In this document: in pieces, positions 57,572-64,000 of the stretch | How the letters are laid out: every line of letters starts with the position of its first letter | Position numbering within the stretch: the stretch's first letter is position 1 | Origin: Streptomyces sp. NBC_01431 | Lineage (GTDB): Bacteria > Actinomycetota > Actinomycetes > Streptomycetales > Streptomycetaceae | Reading direction: 5' to 3' | DNA: 64,000 nt | Assembly: GCF_036231355.1 (NCBI RefSeq) | Contig: NZ_CP109496.1 | Location: 3,658,001-3,722,000, forward strand | Position numbers and translations under genes: made by a program | Notes under the pieces: generated by a model | The model's database searches: none | The model's input: only the letters and a program-made list of their open reading frames with translations | Told to the model about the DNA's origin: nothing

Positions 57572-59833
57572 ATGACCACCACCACACCCGGCGCCGCCGA
57601 TGTCGAACTCGCCATCGGCGGGATGACCTGCGCCTCGTGCGCGGCCCGGATCGAGAAGAAGCTCAACCGCATGGACGGCGTCGACGCCACCGTCAACTAC
57701 GCCACCGAGAAGGCGAAGGTCACCTTCCGCGAGGACGTCTCGGTGGCCGACCTGATCGCCACCGTCGAGGCCACCGGCTACACCGCCACGCCGCCCGCGC
57801 CCGCTCCCGCCCTCGTACCGGCCGCCCCGGACGGGAGCGGGCAGCCGGAACCGGAAGCCGCCGACGAGCTGCGCACGCTGCGCCAGCGCCTGACCACGGC
57901 CGTCGCGCTCGCCGTCCCGGTGATCGCGATGTCGATGATCCCGGCCCTCCAGTTCCAGTACTGGCAGTGGCTCTCGTTCACCCTGACGGCGCCCGTCGTG
58001 ACGTACGCCGCCTGGCCCTTCCACCGGGCCGCCTGGACCAACGCGCGGCACGGCGCGGCGACCATGGACACGCTGATCTCGGTCGGCACATCGGCGGCGT
58101 TCCTCTGGTCGGTGTGGGCCCTGTTCTTCGGTACCGCCGGAATGCCAGGCATGACGCACCCCTTCGAGCTGACCATCTCCCGCTCGGACGGCGCGGGCAA
58201 CATCTACCTGGAGGCCGCCGCCGGAGTCACCGCGTTCATCCTCGCCGGGCGCTACTTCGAGGCCCGCTCGAAGCGCAAGGCGGGCGCGGCCCTGAAGGCG
58301 CTGCTCGAACTGGGCGCCAAGGACGTCACGGTCATACGCCCCGACGGAAGCGAAGTCACCATCCCCACCGCCGAGTTGACGGTCGGCGACCGCTTCCTGG
58401 TCCGGCCCGGCGAGAAGATCGCCACCGACGGGACGGTGGTGGAGGGCAGCAGCGCGGTCGACGCGTCGATGCTCACGGGCGAGTCCGTACCGGTCGAGGT
58501 GACCCCCGGCGATGCCGTCACCGGCGCCACGCTCAACGCGGGCGGGCGTCTGGTGGTCGAGGCCTCCCGCGTCGGCTCTGACACCCAACTGGCCCGTATG
58601 GCCAGGCTCGTCGAGGACGCCCAGAACGGCAAGGCCGCCGCCCAGCGGCTCGCCGACAAGATCTCGGCGGTGTTCGTGCCGGTCGTGATCGGCCTCGCGC
58701 TCGCCACCCTCGGCGGCTGGCTCGCCACCGGCTCCGGCCTCACCGCAGCGTTCACGGCCGCGGTCGCCGTACTGATCATCGCCTGCCCCTGCGCCCTGGG
58801 CCTGGCCACCCCGACCGCGCTAATGGTCGGCACCGGCCGGGGCGCCCAGCTCGGCATCCTGATCAAGGGCCCGGAGGTCCTGGAGACCACGCGCAAGGTG
58901 GACACCATCGTCCTGGACAAGACGGGCACGGTGACGACGGGCCGGATGACGCTGCTCGCCGTGCACACCGCGGACGGCACGGACGAGTCCGAAGTCCTGC
59001 GCCTGGCAGGCGCGTTGGAGCACTCCTCCGAGCATCCCATCGCCCGCGCCGTGGCGGACGGCGCCGCCGCGAAGGTCGGCACGCTGCCGGTCCCCGAGAA
59101 CTTCGCGAACGTCGCCGGGCTCGGCGTGCAGGGCGTGGTGGACGGACACGCGGTGCTGGTCGGCCGCGAACAGCTCCTGGCCGAGTGGGCGATGGAGCTG
59201 ACCCCGGCCCTGAAGAGCGCGAAGGCCGAGGCCGAGGCGGCGGGACGCACCGCCATCGCGGTGGCCTGGGACGGCGAGGCCCGCGCGGTCCTGGAGGTGG
59301 CCGACGCAATCAAGGAGACCAGCGCCGAGGCGATCCGCCGCCTGCGCGCCCTCGGCCTGACACCGATCCTGCTGACCGGCGACAACAAGGCCGTCGCGGA
59401 GGCGGTCGCGGCGGAGGTGGGCATCGAGCGGGTCTACGCGGAGGTGATGCCGCAGGACAAGGTGGAGGTCGTGAAGTCCCTCCAGGCAGCGGGCCGTTCG
59501 GTCGCCATGGTGGGGGACGGCGTGAACGACGCGGCGGCGCTCGCGCAGGCGGACCTGGGCCTGGCGATGGGCACGGGTACGGACGCGGCCATCGAGGCCG
59601 GTGACCTGACCCTCGTACGAGGCGACCTGCGCGCGGCGGCGGACGCGATCCGGCTCGCCCGCAAGACCCTGGCCACGATCAAGTCGAACCTGTTCTGGGC
59701 CTTCGCCTACAACGTGGCCGCGCTGCCGCTGGCGGCGTCGGGCCTGCTGAACCCGATGATCGCGGGCGCGGCGATGGCGTTCTCGTCGGTGTTCGTCGTG
59801 GCCAACTCGCTGCGCCTGCGCCGCTTCAACTGA
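57572..59833 (+). CDS. copA: Copper-translocating P-type ATPase
   Basis: 753 aa P1B-type pump that exports Cu(I). One N-terminal metal-binding domain has G-M-T-C-A-S-C-A-A-R (Cys20 and Cys23). The membrane metal site is C405-P-C407, the phosphorylated residue D449 in D-K-T-G-T, the H-P motif lies in S-E-H-P-I-A-R-A, and the hinge is G-D-G-V-N-D-A-A-A-L. Eight membrane spans are expected. The promoter has two copper-type operators. No chaperone gene (copZ) or csoR gene is adjacent, so the regulator is encoded elsewhere. Confidence 0.96.
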   Translation: MTTTTPGAADVELAIGGMTCASCAARIEKKLNRMDGVDATVNYATEKAKVTFREDVSVADLIATVEATGYTATPPAPAPALVPAAPDGSGQPEPEAADELRTLRQRLTTAVALAVPVIAMSMIPALQFQYWQWLSFTLTAPVVTYAAWPFHRAAWTNARHGAATMDTLISVGTSAAFLWSVWALFFGTAGMPGMTHPFELTISRSDGAGNIYLEAAAGVTAFILAGRYFEARSKRKAGAALKALLELGAKDVTVIRPDGSEVTIPTAELTVGDRFLVRPGEKIATDGTVVEGSSAVDASMLTGESVPVEVTPGDAVTGATLNAGGRLVVEASRVGSDTQLARMARLVEDAQNGKAAAQRLADKISAVFVPVVIGLALATLGGWLATGSGLTAAFTAAVAVLIIACPCALGLATPTALMVGTGRGAQLGILIKGPEVLETTRKVDTIVLDKTGTVTTGRMTLLAVHTADGTDESEVLRLAGALEHSSEHPIARAVADGAAAKVGTLPVPENFANVAGLGVQGVVDGHAVLVGREQLLAEWAMELTPALKSAKAEAEAAGRTAIAVAWDGEARAVLEVADAIKETSAEAIRRLRALGLTPILLTGDNKAVAEAVAAEVGIERVYAEVMPQDKVEVVKSLQAAGRSVAMVGDGVNDAAALAQADLGLAMGTGTDAAIEAGDLTLVRGDLRAAADAIRLARKTLATIKSNLFWAFAYNVAALPLAASGLLNPMIAGAAMAFSSVFVVANSLRLRRFN

Positions 59834-59865
59834 CCGCGCCGCCCCTCAGGACGCGAGGGACCGCG

Positions 59866-59907
59866 ACATGAGGAAGCCCCTGCCGCCGGACAGGGGCTTC
59901 CTCATGT
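59866..59907 (+). terminator. Strong copA terminator hairpin
   Basis: ACATGAGGAAGCCCCTG (59866-59882) pairs perfectly over 17 bp with its complement at 59891-59907, with an 8-nt loop, 32 bp after the copA stop. Confidence 0.85.
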
Positions 59908-60170
59908 GCTGATCCGAATGCGCGCGAGTGGTGCGGACACTCAGACGCCCTGGCGGTTGCCGGTGACCCGGTCGACCAGTTGGGAGGTGCGGTGGCGGGC
60001 GGCCGGGCCGGGCCGGGGGCGCGGCGCCATATCGCTGCCGGGTCCCGGCCCGGCCCGCCGCAGGCGGGCACCCGCACGCGAAGGGAGGCCCGCCAACGGC
60101 GCGGCACCCCCGTGCCCGTCCTTCCAACCCGGCCGAACAGGCGGGCGGGTGGGAAGGCGCCAGCCCCCGC

Positions 60171-60182
60171 TACCCTCACCGC
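60171..60182 (+). promoter_or_regulatory. Putative leaderless promoter of the HD-domain gene
   Basis: TACCCT (60171-60176) stands 6 nt before ATG 60183. Confidence 0.5.
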
Positions 60183-60824
60183 ATGCCGCTCCAGGACAAC
60201 TCCCTCCCCGCCCGCTGGCACGCCGCCCTGCTCGCCGCAGGCGGGACCCCCCGCGACCCGGACCCGTACGCCGCCGACCTCCTGGCCCGCTGGGCCGAAC
60301 CCCAGCGCCGGTACCACGACACCGCCCACCTCACCGCCGTCCTCGACCACATCGACGTACTGGAGCAGTACGCCCACGACCCCGCCCTCGTCCGCCTCGC
60401 CGCCTGGTTCCACGACGCCGTGTACCTCCCGGACCGCTCCGAGAACGAGGAACGCTCGGCCCGGCTCGCCGAACGCGCGCTGCCCGAGGCTGGTCTGAGC
60501 GCCCAGGCCACCGCCGAGGTCGCCCGGCTCGTACGGCTGACCGTCACCCACGCCCCCGACGACGGCGACGCCAACGGCGCGGTCCTGTGCGACGCCGACC
60601 TCGCGATCCTCGCCGCGCACCCCGAGGCGTACGCCGCCTACGCCGCCGCCGTACGCGAGGAGTACGCCTTCGTACCGCAAGACCTTTTCCGCGCGGGCCG
60701 GGCCGATGTGCTGCGCCAACTCCTCGCCCTGCCACGACTGTTCCGCACTCCGCACGGAGAACGCGCGTGGGAGGCCGCGGCCCGGGAGAATCTCGCGGCG
60801 GAACTGGCCCTGCTCGCCCCATAA
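60183..60824 (+). CDS. HD-domain metal-dependent phosphohydrolase-like protein
   Basis: 213 aa. The motif Y-H-D-T-A-H-L at 44-50 and A-A-W-F-H-D-A-V-Y (H77-D78) with a later D in C-D-A-D-L-A-I-L form an HD-type metal site, as in predicted hydrolases of the H-D-x-x-H-N group. The reaction and substrate are unknown. It has a leaderless-type promoter just after a G-rich repeat unit. A GNAT acetyltransferase gene follows on the same strand about 50 bp downstream and may be co-transcribed. Confidence 0.88.
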   Translation: MPLQDNSLPARWHAALLAAGGTPRDPDPYAADLLARWAEPQRRYHDTAHLTAVLDHIDVLEQYAHDPALVRLAAWFHDAVYLPDRSENEERSARLAERALPEAGLSAQATAEVARLVRLTVTHAPDDGDANGAVLCDADLAILAAHPEAYAAYAAAVREEYAFVPQDLFRAGRADVLRQLLALPRLFRTPHGERAWEAAARENLAAELALLAP

Positions 60825-60874
60825 TCGGCCCGAGCCCACCGCTCGCCCCGCTCCCGCCGAAAGCAGGTATCCGC

Positions 60875-61393
60875 GTGCTGCCCGTGACCGTCCAGGCCGA
60901 CCGTCTCACCCTCCACGAACTGACCCCCGCCTCGGCCGCCGAGCTCCAGTCGGGCGGCTCCGGCGGCTGGGAGTGGGTGCCGGGCGGCCCCCACGAGGGC
61001 AGCCGCTTCGCCGCGGGGAAGATGCTGGCGGGCATGGCGGCCGGGCGGCACCTGACCGGCTGGGGCGCGTACGTCATGGTCCGCACCGAGGACGATCGCG
61101 CCATCGGCGGCATAGGCTTCCACGGCCCGCCGGAGGACGGCCGCGTCGAGGTCGGCTACGACCTCGCGGAGTCCGCCCGCGGCCAGGGGTACGCGACCGA
61201 GTCACTCCGGGCGCTGACCGCCTGGGCGCTGGCACAGCCCGACGTCGAGACGGTGTACGCCACGACCGACGCGGACAACACCGCCTCGCAGCGCGTCCTG
61301 GAACGGGCGGGCTTCACGCGCATAGGCGACACCCCGCGCCCGATCGCGGGCCGCCAGGCCCAGCACCTCTTCGAGCAGAGCCGCCCGGAGTAG
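60875..61393 (+). CDS. GNAT family N-acetyltransferase
   Basis: 172 aa. The acetyl-CoA loop is A-R-G-Q-G-Y-A-T-E-S-L near residues 102-112, preceded by V-E-V-G-Y-D-L and followed by the typical N-T-A-S-Q-R-V-L-E-R-A-G-F-T-R motif near 139-153, characteristic of the RimJ-like group that acetylates proteins or small amines. Substrate unknown. GTG 60875 follows AAGCAGG with 7-nt spacing. It is probably transcribed with the HD gene. Confidence 0.9.
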   Translation: MLPVTVQADRLTLHELTPASAAELQSGGSGGWEWVPGGPHEGSRFAAGKMLAGMAAGRHLTGWGAYVMVRTEDDRAIGGIGFHGPPEDGRVEVGYDLAESARGQGYATESLRALTAWALAQPDVETVYATTDADNTASQRVLERAGFTRIGDTPRPIAGRQAQHLFEQSRPE

Positions 61394-61470
61394 CCCCGGG
61401 CAAGCCCAGCCGTTGATCCGCCCCCGGCAGACGGCGGACACCAGTCACCCGGCGCCACGCAGCAGCCACC

Positions 61471-61489
61471 CGCGCCCCGACGGGGCGCG
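61471..61489. repeat. 19-bp palindrome
   Basis: CGCGCCCCG (61471-61479), A, CGGGGCGCG (61481-61489): perfect 9-bp arms with a single-base centre, which disfavours an RNA hairpin and suggests a DNA protein site. Confidence 0.5.
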
Positions 61490-61495
61490 GTTCCG

Positions 61496-61526
61496 CGGCC
61501 TGGCGCAGGCGGACCCCGCCAGGCCG
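61496..61526. terminator. Hairpin after the GNAT gene
   Basis: CGGCCTGGCG (61496-61505) pairs perfectly with CGCCAGGCCG (61517-61526), 11-nt loop, about 100 bp after the GNAT stop. Confidence 0.55.
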
Positions 61527-61622
61527 GGCACACGCCCGCAAAGCCACCCGCGAGCCCTGCCGTCAGCCCGGCCCCGGCGGGCGCCGGGAATAGTGAAACC
61601 AGCCAATTCGTTGGCACCCGAT

Positions 61623-62906
61623 ATGCCTGCCGACGCCATACCCGCGCCCGCACCCGCACCCGACCCCTCCCCCAGCACGCCGTCCTCTGCGCGCATGCCG
61701 CTCGCCGTCTACATCCTCGGCCTGTCCGTCTTCGCGCTCGGCACGAGTGAGTTCATGCTCACCGGCCTCCTGCCGTCCATCGCGGACGACATGCACGTGT
61801 CGATTCCCCAGGCGGGCCTGCTCATCTCGGCCTTCGCGATCGGCATGGTGGTGGGTGCCCCGCTGCTCGCGGTGGCCACGCTGCGCCTGCCGCGCCGCAC
61901 CACCCTGCTCGCGCTGATCACCGTCTTCGGCCTGGGCCAGGTGGCCGGCGCACTGGCCCCGAACTACGCCCTGCTCTTCACGTCACGGGTGGTGTCCGCG
62001 CTGGCCTGCGCCGGATTCTGGGCGGTCGGCGCGGCGGTCGCCATCGCGATGGTCCCGGTGAACGCCAGGGCCCGCGCGATGGCCGTCATGATCGGCGGCC
62101 TGTCGATCGCAAACGTACTCGGCGTGCCCCTGGGCGCGCTGCTCGGTGACGGCCTGGGCTGGCGTTCGGCGTTCTGGGCGGTCGGCGCGGCCTCCGCGAT
62201 CGCCCTCGTCGGCATCGCGACCCGCATCCCGCGCATCCCGCTCCCCGACGAGAAGCCCCGGCTCCGCCGCGAGCTGCGGATCTACCGCGAGCCCCAGGTA
62301 CTGCTCTCGGTCGCCATCACCGCGCTCGCCGCGGGCGGGGTGTTCTGCGCGTTCAGCTACCTCAAGCCGCTCCTGACCGATGTCGCGCACCTGGACCCGG
62401 GCTGGGTCCCGGCCGTCCTCGGCCTGTTCGGGGTGGGCGCCCTGGTCGGTACGACGATCGGCGGCCGGGTCGCCGACGCGCACCTCTTCGGTGTGCTGCT
62501 CAGCGGCATCACCGCCTCGACGGTGTTCCTGGTCGCGCTCGCCCTGTTCGCCTCGACGCCCGCCGTCGCGATCACCCTGGCGTTCCTGATCGGCTGCTCG
62601 GCGTTCTACACGGCGCCCGCGCTCAACGCGCGCATGTTCAACGTCGGCGGCGCCGCCCCCACGCTGGCCGGCGCGACGACGACCTCCTCGTTCAACCTGG
62701 GCAACACCGCGGGCCCCTGGCTCGGCGGCGTCGTGATCAGCGCGAACCTCGGCTTCGCCGCCACCGCCTGGGCGGGCGCGGCGATGACGGTCCTCGCCAT
62801 CGGCCTGGTCTCCGTCTCCCTGCGGCTGCACACGTCCCACTCCCGCGTGGTCGCCCGCTCCGCGGCCACCGACCCCGCGTCCCTCGAAGCCCGCGTGCGG
62901 GCCTGA
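61623..62906 (+). CDS. MFS drug-efflux transporter (Cmx/CmlA-type)
   Basis: 427 aa, 12 spans. The first span has the group signature L-G-L-S-V-F-A-L-G-T-S-E-F-M-L-T-G-L-L-P and motif C is S-I-A-N-V-L-G-V-P-L-G-A-L-L-G, typical of actinomycete Cmx/CmlR chloramphenicol-type exporters, but substrates vary. ATG 61623 is the track-consistent start; GTG 61593 ten codons upstream is also possible, and neither has a clear ribosome site. No regulator gene is adjacent. It ends before a strong hairpin shared with the cspA-like gene. Confidence 0.9.
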   Translation: MPADAIPAPAPAPDPSPSTPSSARMPLAVYILGLSVFALGTSEFMLTGLLPSIADDMHVSIPQAGLLISAFAIGMVVGAPLLAVATLRLPRRTTLLALITVFGLGQVAGALAPNYALLFTSRVVSALACAGFWAVGAAVAIAMVPVNARARAMAVMIGGLSIANVLGVPLGALLGDGLGWRSAFWAVGAASAIALVGIATRIPRIPLPDEKPRLRRELRIYREPQVLLSVAITALAAGGVFCAFSYLKPLLTDVAHLDPGWVPAVLGLFGVGALVGTTIGGRVADAHLFGVLLSGITASTVFLVALALFASTPAVAITLAFLIGCSAFYTAPALNARMFNVGGAAPTLAGATTTSSFNLGNTAGPWLGGVVISANLGFAATAWAGAAMTVLAIGLVSVSLRLHTSHSRVVARSAATDPASLEARVRA

Positions 62907-62954
62907 CGCACGGATACGACACGGGTACGAGGGCTGAAGCCCGGATACGGCAGA

Positions 62955-62983
62955 GCGCCCCGCACCGAAACGGTGCGGGGCGC
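62955..62983. terminator. Bidirectional terminator hairpin
   Basis: GCGCCCCGCACCG (62955-62967) and CGGTGCGGGGCGC (62971-62983) form a 13-bp stem around AAA, between the convergent MFS and cold-shock genes. Confidence 0.8.
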
Positions 62984-63000
62984 CCTGTCATGCGGTGCGC

Positions 63001-63204
63001 TTAGGCCGGGGTGACGTTCTCCGCCTGCGGACCCTTCGGGCCCTGGGTGACGTCAAAGTTGACCTGCTGGTTCTCCTGGAGCTCACGGAAGCCGGTGGAG
63101 TTGATCGCCGAGTAGTGCACGAAGACGTCGGGACCGCCGCCGTCCTGCGCGATGAAACCGAAGCCCTTTTCGGCGTTGAACCACTTCACGGTGCCGGTTG
63201 CCAT
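63001..63204 (-). CDS. Cold-shock protein (CspA family)
   Basis: 67 aa, normal CspA length. RNP1 is K-G-F-G-F-I and RNP2 V-F-V-H-Y-S-A-I, the aromatic residues that stack on single-stranded RNA or DNA. It is an RNA chaperone expressed in growth or cold shock. ATG 63204 has AGGGGAAACAC upstream. The leader has a GGGGCAC/GTGCCCC stem (63228-63251), which may control translation, as in other csp mRNAs. It is convergent with the MFS gene and shares its terminator. Confidence 0.96.
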   Translation of the reverse strand: MATGTVKWFNAEKGFGFIAQDGGGPDVFVHYSAINSTGFRELQENQQVNFDVTQGPKGPQAENVTPA

Positions 63205-63227
63205 GTGTTTCCCCTGTCGAGGATCGC

Positions 63228-63251
63228 GGGGCACTTGCTTGTCGGTGCCCC
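63228..63251 (-). promoter_or_regulatory. Leader stem of the cold-shock gene
   Basis: GGGGCAC (63228-63234) and GTGCCCC (63245-63251) form a 7-bp stem, 24-47 nt upstream of the start codon on the minus strand. A regulatory RNA role is inferred. Confidence 0.4.
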
Positions 63252-63449
63252 TGGGTAAGGTGATCGCCCTGGTCCTCGGACATTGCTGCACAGCACGACG
63301 CCCACGGCGTAAACCGCGGGCGCTGAGACTTCGGAACCACGACTACTGGCAAGGAAGTTAGCCGATCCGCAGTCGTCTGGCTACGGGCCGCAGCCGAACC
63401 GGTGAAAGTTCCGGCCAACGCATGATGCGGCTCCGGCGCGCCGGGCCCC

Positions 63450-63716
63450 TCAGGCGGGCCTCCCCTTCGGCCTTCGCAGCCCCGCCTCCGTGAGGCGGCG
63501 TACCAGCTCTTTCGAGCCGATCTCCACCGCGCCCGCCCGCACCGCGTCCGCGTAGTGCTGCGAAGGCACGTCGTAGTGGTCGCCGTCGAAGGCGCGCCGC
63601 GGGCAGCCGATGGACGCCGCGAACGCGTGCAGTTCCTCGTACGAGACGTCGCTGACCAGGTGCGACCACATGCGGCCGTGGCCCGGCCAGTTCGCCGGAT
63701 CGATGTAGAGCGTCAT
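63450..63716 (-). CDS. DUF4031 domain protein
   Basis: 88 aa. The pattern T-L-Y-I-D-P-A-N-W-P-G-H-G-R-M-W-S-H-L-V-S-D and R-A-F-D-G-D-H-Y-D-V-P is the DUF4031 family, a small conserved actinobacterial protein with several His and Asp residues suggestive of metal binding, function unknown. ATG 63716 overlaps the stop of the preceding gene by 4 bp (ATGA), so translation is coupled. Confidence 0.88.
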   Translation of the reverse strand: MTLYIDPANWPGHGRMWSHLVSDVSYEELHAFAASIGCPRRAFDGDHYDVPSQHYADAVRAGAVEIGSKELVRRLTEAGLRRPKGRPA

Positions 63717-64000
63717 CCGCCGAGACCGGCGAGCCCGCCGAGCCCTCCGACCGGCGCGACGCTGACGCCCGCCTTGCCGCACACCCAGTGCGGATCGGGC
63801 CCGAGCTCCGGTTCCACGTCAAGCGCGTGCGGATCGCCCGCGTCGCACACCGGGCACAGCGGCCACCGGCCGTACCGCTCAAGGAGCGCGTCCTGTACGT
63901 CCTGGGCGACGAGCCCGGCGACGTACTCGGTGCCCTCGGGCCACTGCTCGACCCACCAGCGCCGGTGGGTCACCGCGTCCTCGACCAGCGAGACGACATC
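63713..64000 (-). CDS. Conserved hypothetical protein, N-terminus outside window
   Basis: At least 95 residues are visible and the frame is open through the window edge (D-V-V-S-L-V-E-D-A-V-T-H-R-R-W-W), so the real start lies beyond 64000. The region L-C-P-V-C-D-A-G-D-P-H-A-L and the later H-W-V-C-G-K-A-G give a Cys/His-rich zinc-ribbon-like pattern (C-x2-C...C). The Gly-rich tail ends at the DUF4031 start (4-bp overlap). Function unknown. Confidence 0.75.
   Translation of the reverse strand, partial: DVVSLVEDAVTHRRWWVEQWPEGTEYVAGLVAQDVQDALLERYGRWPLCPVCDAGDPHALDVEPELGPDPHWVCGKAGVSVAPVGGLGGLAGLGG

Larger units (their letters stand above)
59834..60182. other. Intergenic region after copA
   Basis: 349 bp with the copA terminator at its start and a TCCAACCC/GGGCGGG repeat unit plus G-rich tract (60140-60153) at its end. 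A 29-aa minus-strand frame (59941-60030) exists but has no ribosome site, and I do not regard it as a supported gene. Confidence 0.6.

Noticed and set aside
59941..60030. 29-aa minus-strand frame after copA
   Set aside because: There is no ribosome site and the sequence is composition-driven; it cannot be supported as a gene.
1..64000. tRNA, rRNA, CRISPR, insertion sequence or prophage
   Set aside because: No cloverleaf T-loop, rRNA signature, spaced identical repeats, transposase or phage structural genes were seen in the window.

Overview
The window is high-GC chromosomal DNA from an actinomycete, almost certainly a Streptomyces. The evidence is the extreme GC3 codon use, many GTG starts, several leaderless promoters with a TAnnnT box 6-8 nt before the start codon, two DUF5753/DUF397/HATPase regulatory loci of the WhiJ type, actinobacterial families (DUF2530, DUF2771, DUF2786, DUF3027, DUF4232) and futalosine-pathway menaquinone genes (mqnB, mqnD). 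I see no rRNA, tRNA, CRISPR array, insertion sequence or prophage. It looks like core chromosome, with most unusual features in the intergenic DNA.

Layout. 1-8.9 kb: partial D-Ala-D-Ala carboxypeptidase, ppa, a ThrE-type exporter, a DedA protein, a YbjQ-like protein, glutamate decarboxylase, a DinB/PadR pair and an aldehyde dehydrogenase. 8.9-11 kb: a WhiJ-like locus (XRE/DUF5753 regulator, anti-sigma-like ATPase with a TTA codon, DUF397 protein) whose promoters share a 30-bp element. 11.3-18.5 kb: two lipoproteins, a FUSC transporter, a DUF2786 protein, a palindromic pair of DnaA-box-like sequences, a CMD protein with a divergent MarR regulator, and an aldo/keto reductase. 18.5-24.9 kb: a 28-aa membrane peptide, ThpR, a secreted VCBS-repeat protein, a MarR-MFS operon, an RHH protein, an NCS2 permease and a DUF2530 protein. 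25-34 kb: a P-type ATPase, a 1035-aa sacsin/Hsp90-type GHKL ATPase beside DUF3027, an MFS protein and a DUF2771 lipoprotein. 34-38.4 kb: mqnB-mqnD, a long cold-shock protein, a HAD phosphatase and a membrane protein. 38.5-47.3 kb: two XPB-related proteins flanking an SPFH/NfeD-like pair, a GT87 mannosyltransferase and a SigJ-type ECF sigma factor. 47.3-54.5 kb: a HelD/HelR-like ATPase, secreted proteins, a divergent ArsR-MFS pair with two operators, and a NarL-type two-component system. 54.5-59.9 kb: a second WhiJ-like locus, then cutC and copA separated by two copper-type operators. 59.9-64 kb: an HD hydrolase, a GNAT acetyltransferase, a drug-efflux MFS, a small cold-shock protein and a DUF4031 operon cut by the window edge.

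How the genes work together. Several regulators sit beside visible operators: ArsR-MFS, MarR-MFS, MarR-CMD and a CsoR-like site before copA. Intergenic regions at 30.6, 41.1 and 56.3 kb carry a dispersed repeat with the core GGGGCGCGGGGAACTGCGCG, and at two of them lie very short-loop G-quadruplex motifs. The items most worth following up are the shared 30-bp element and TTA codon of the WhiJ-like locus, the DnaA-box palindrome, the repeat/quadruplex family, and the sacsin-like ATPase.
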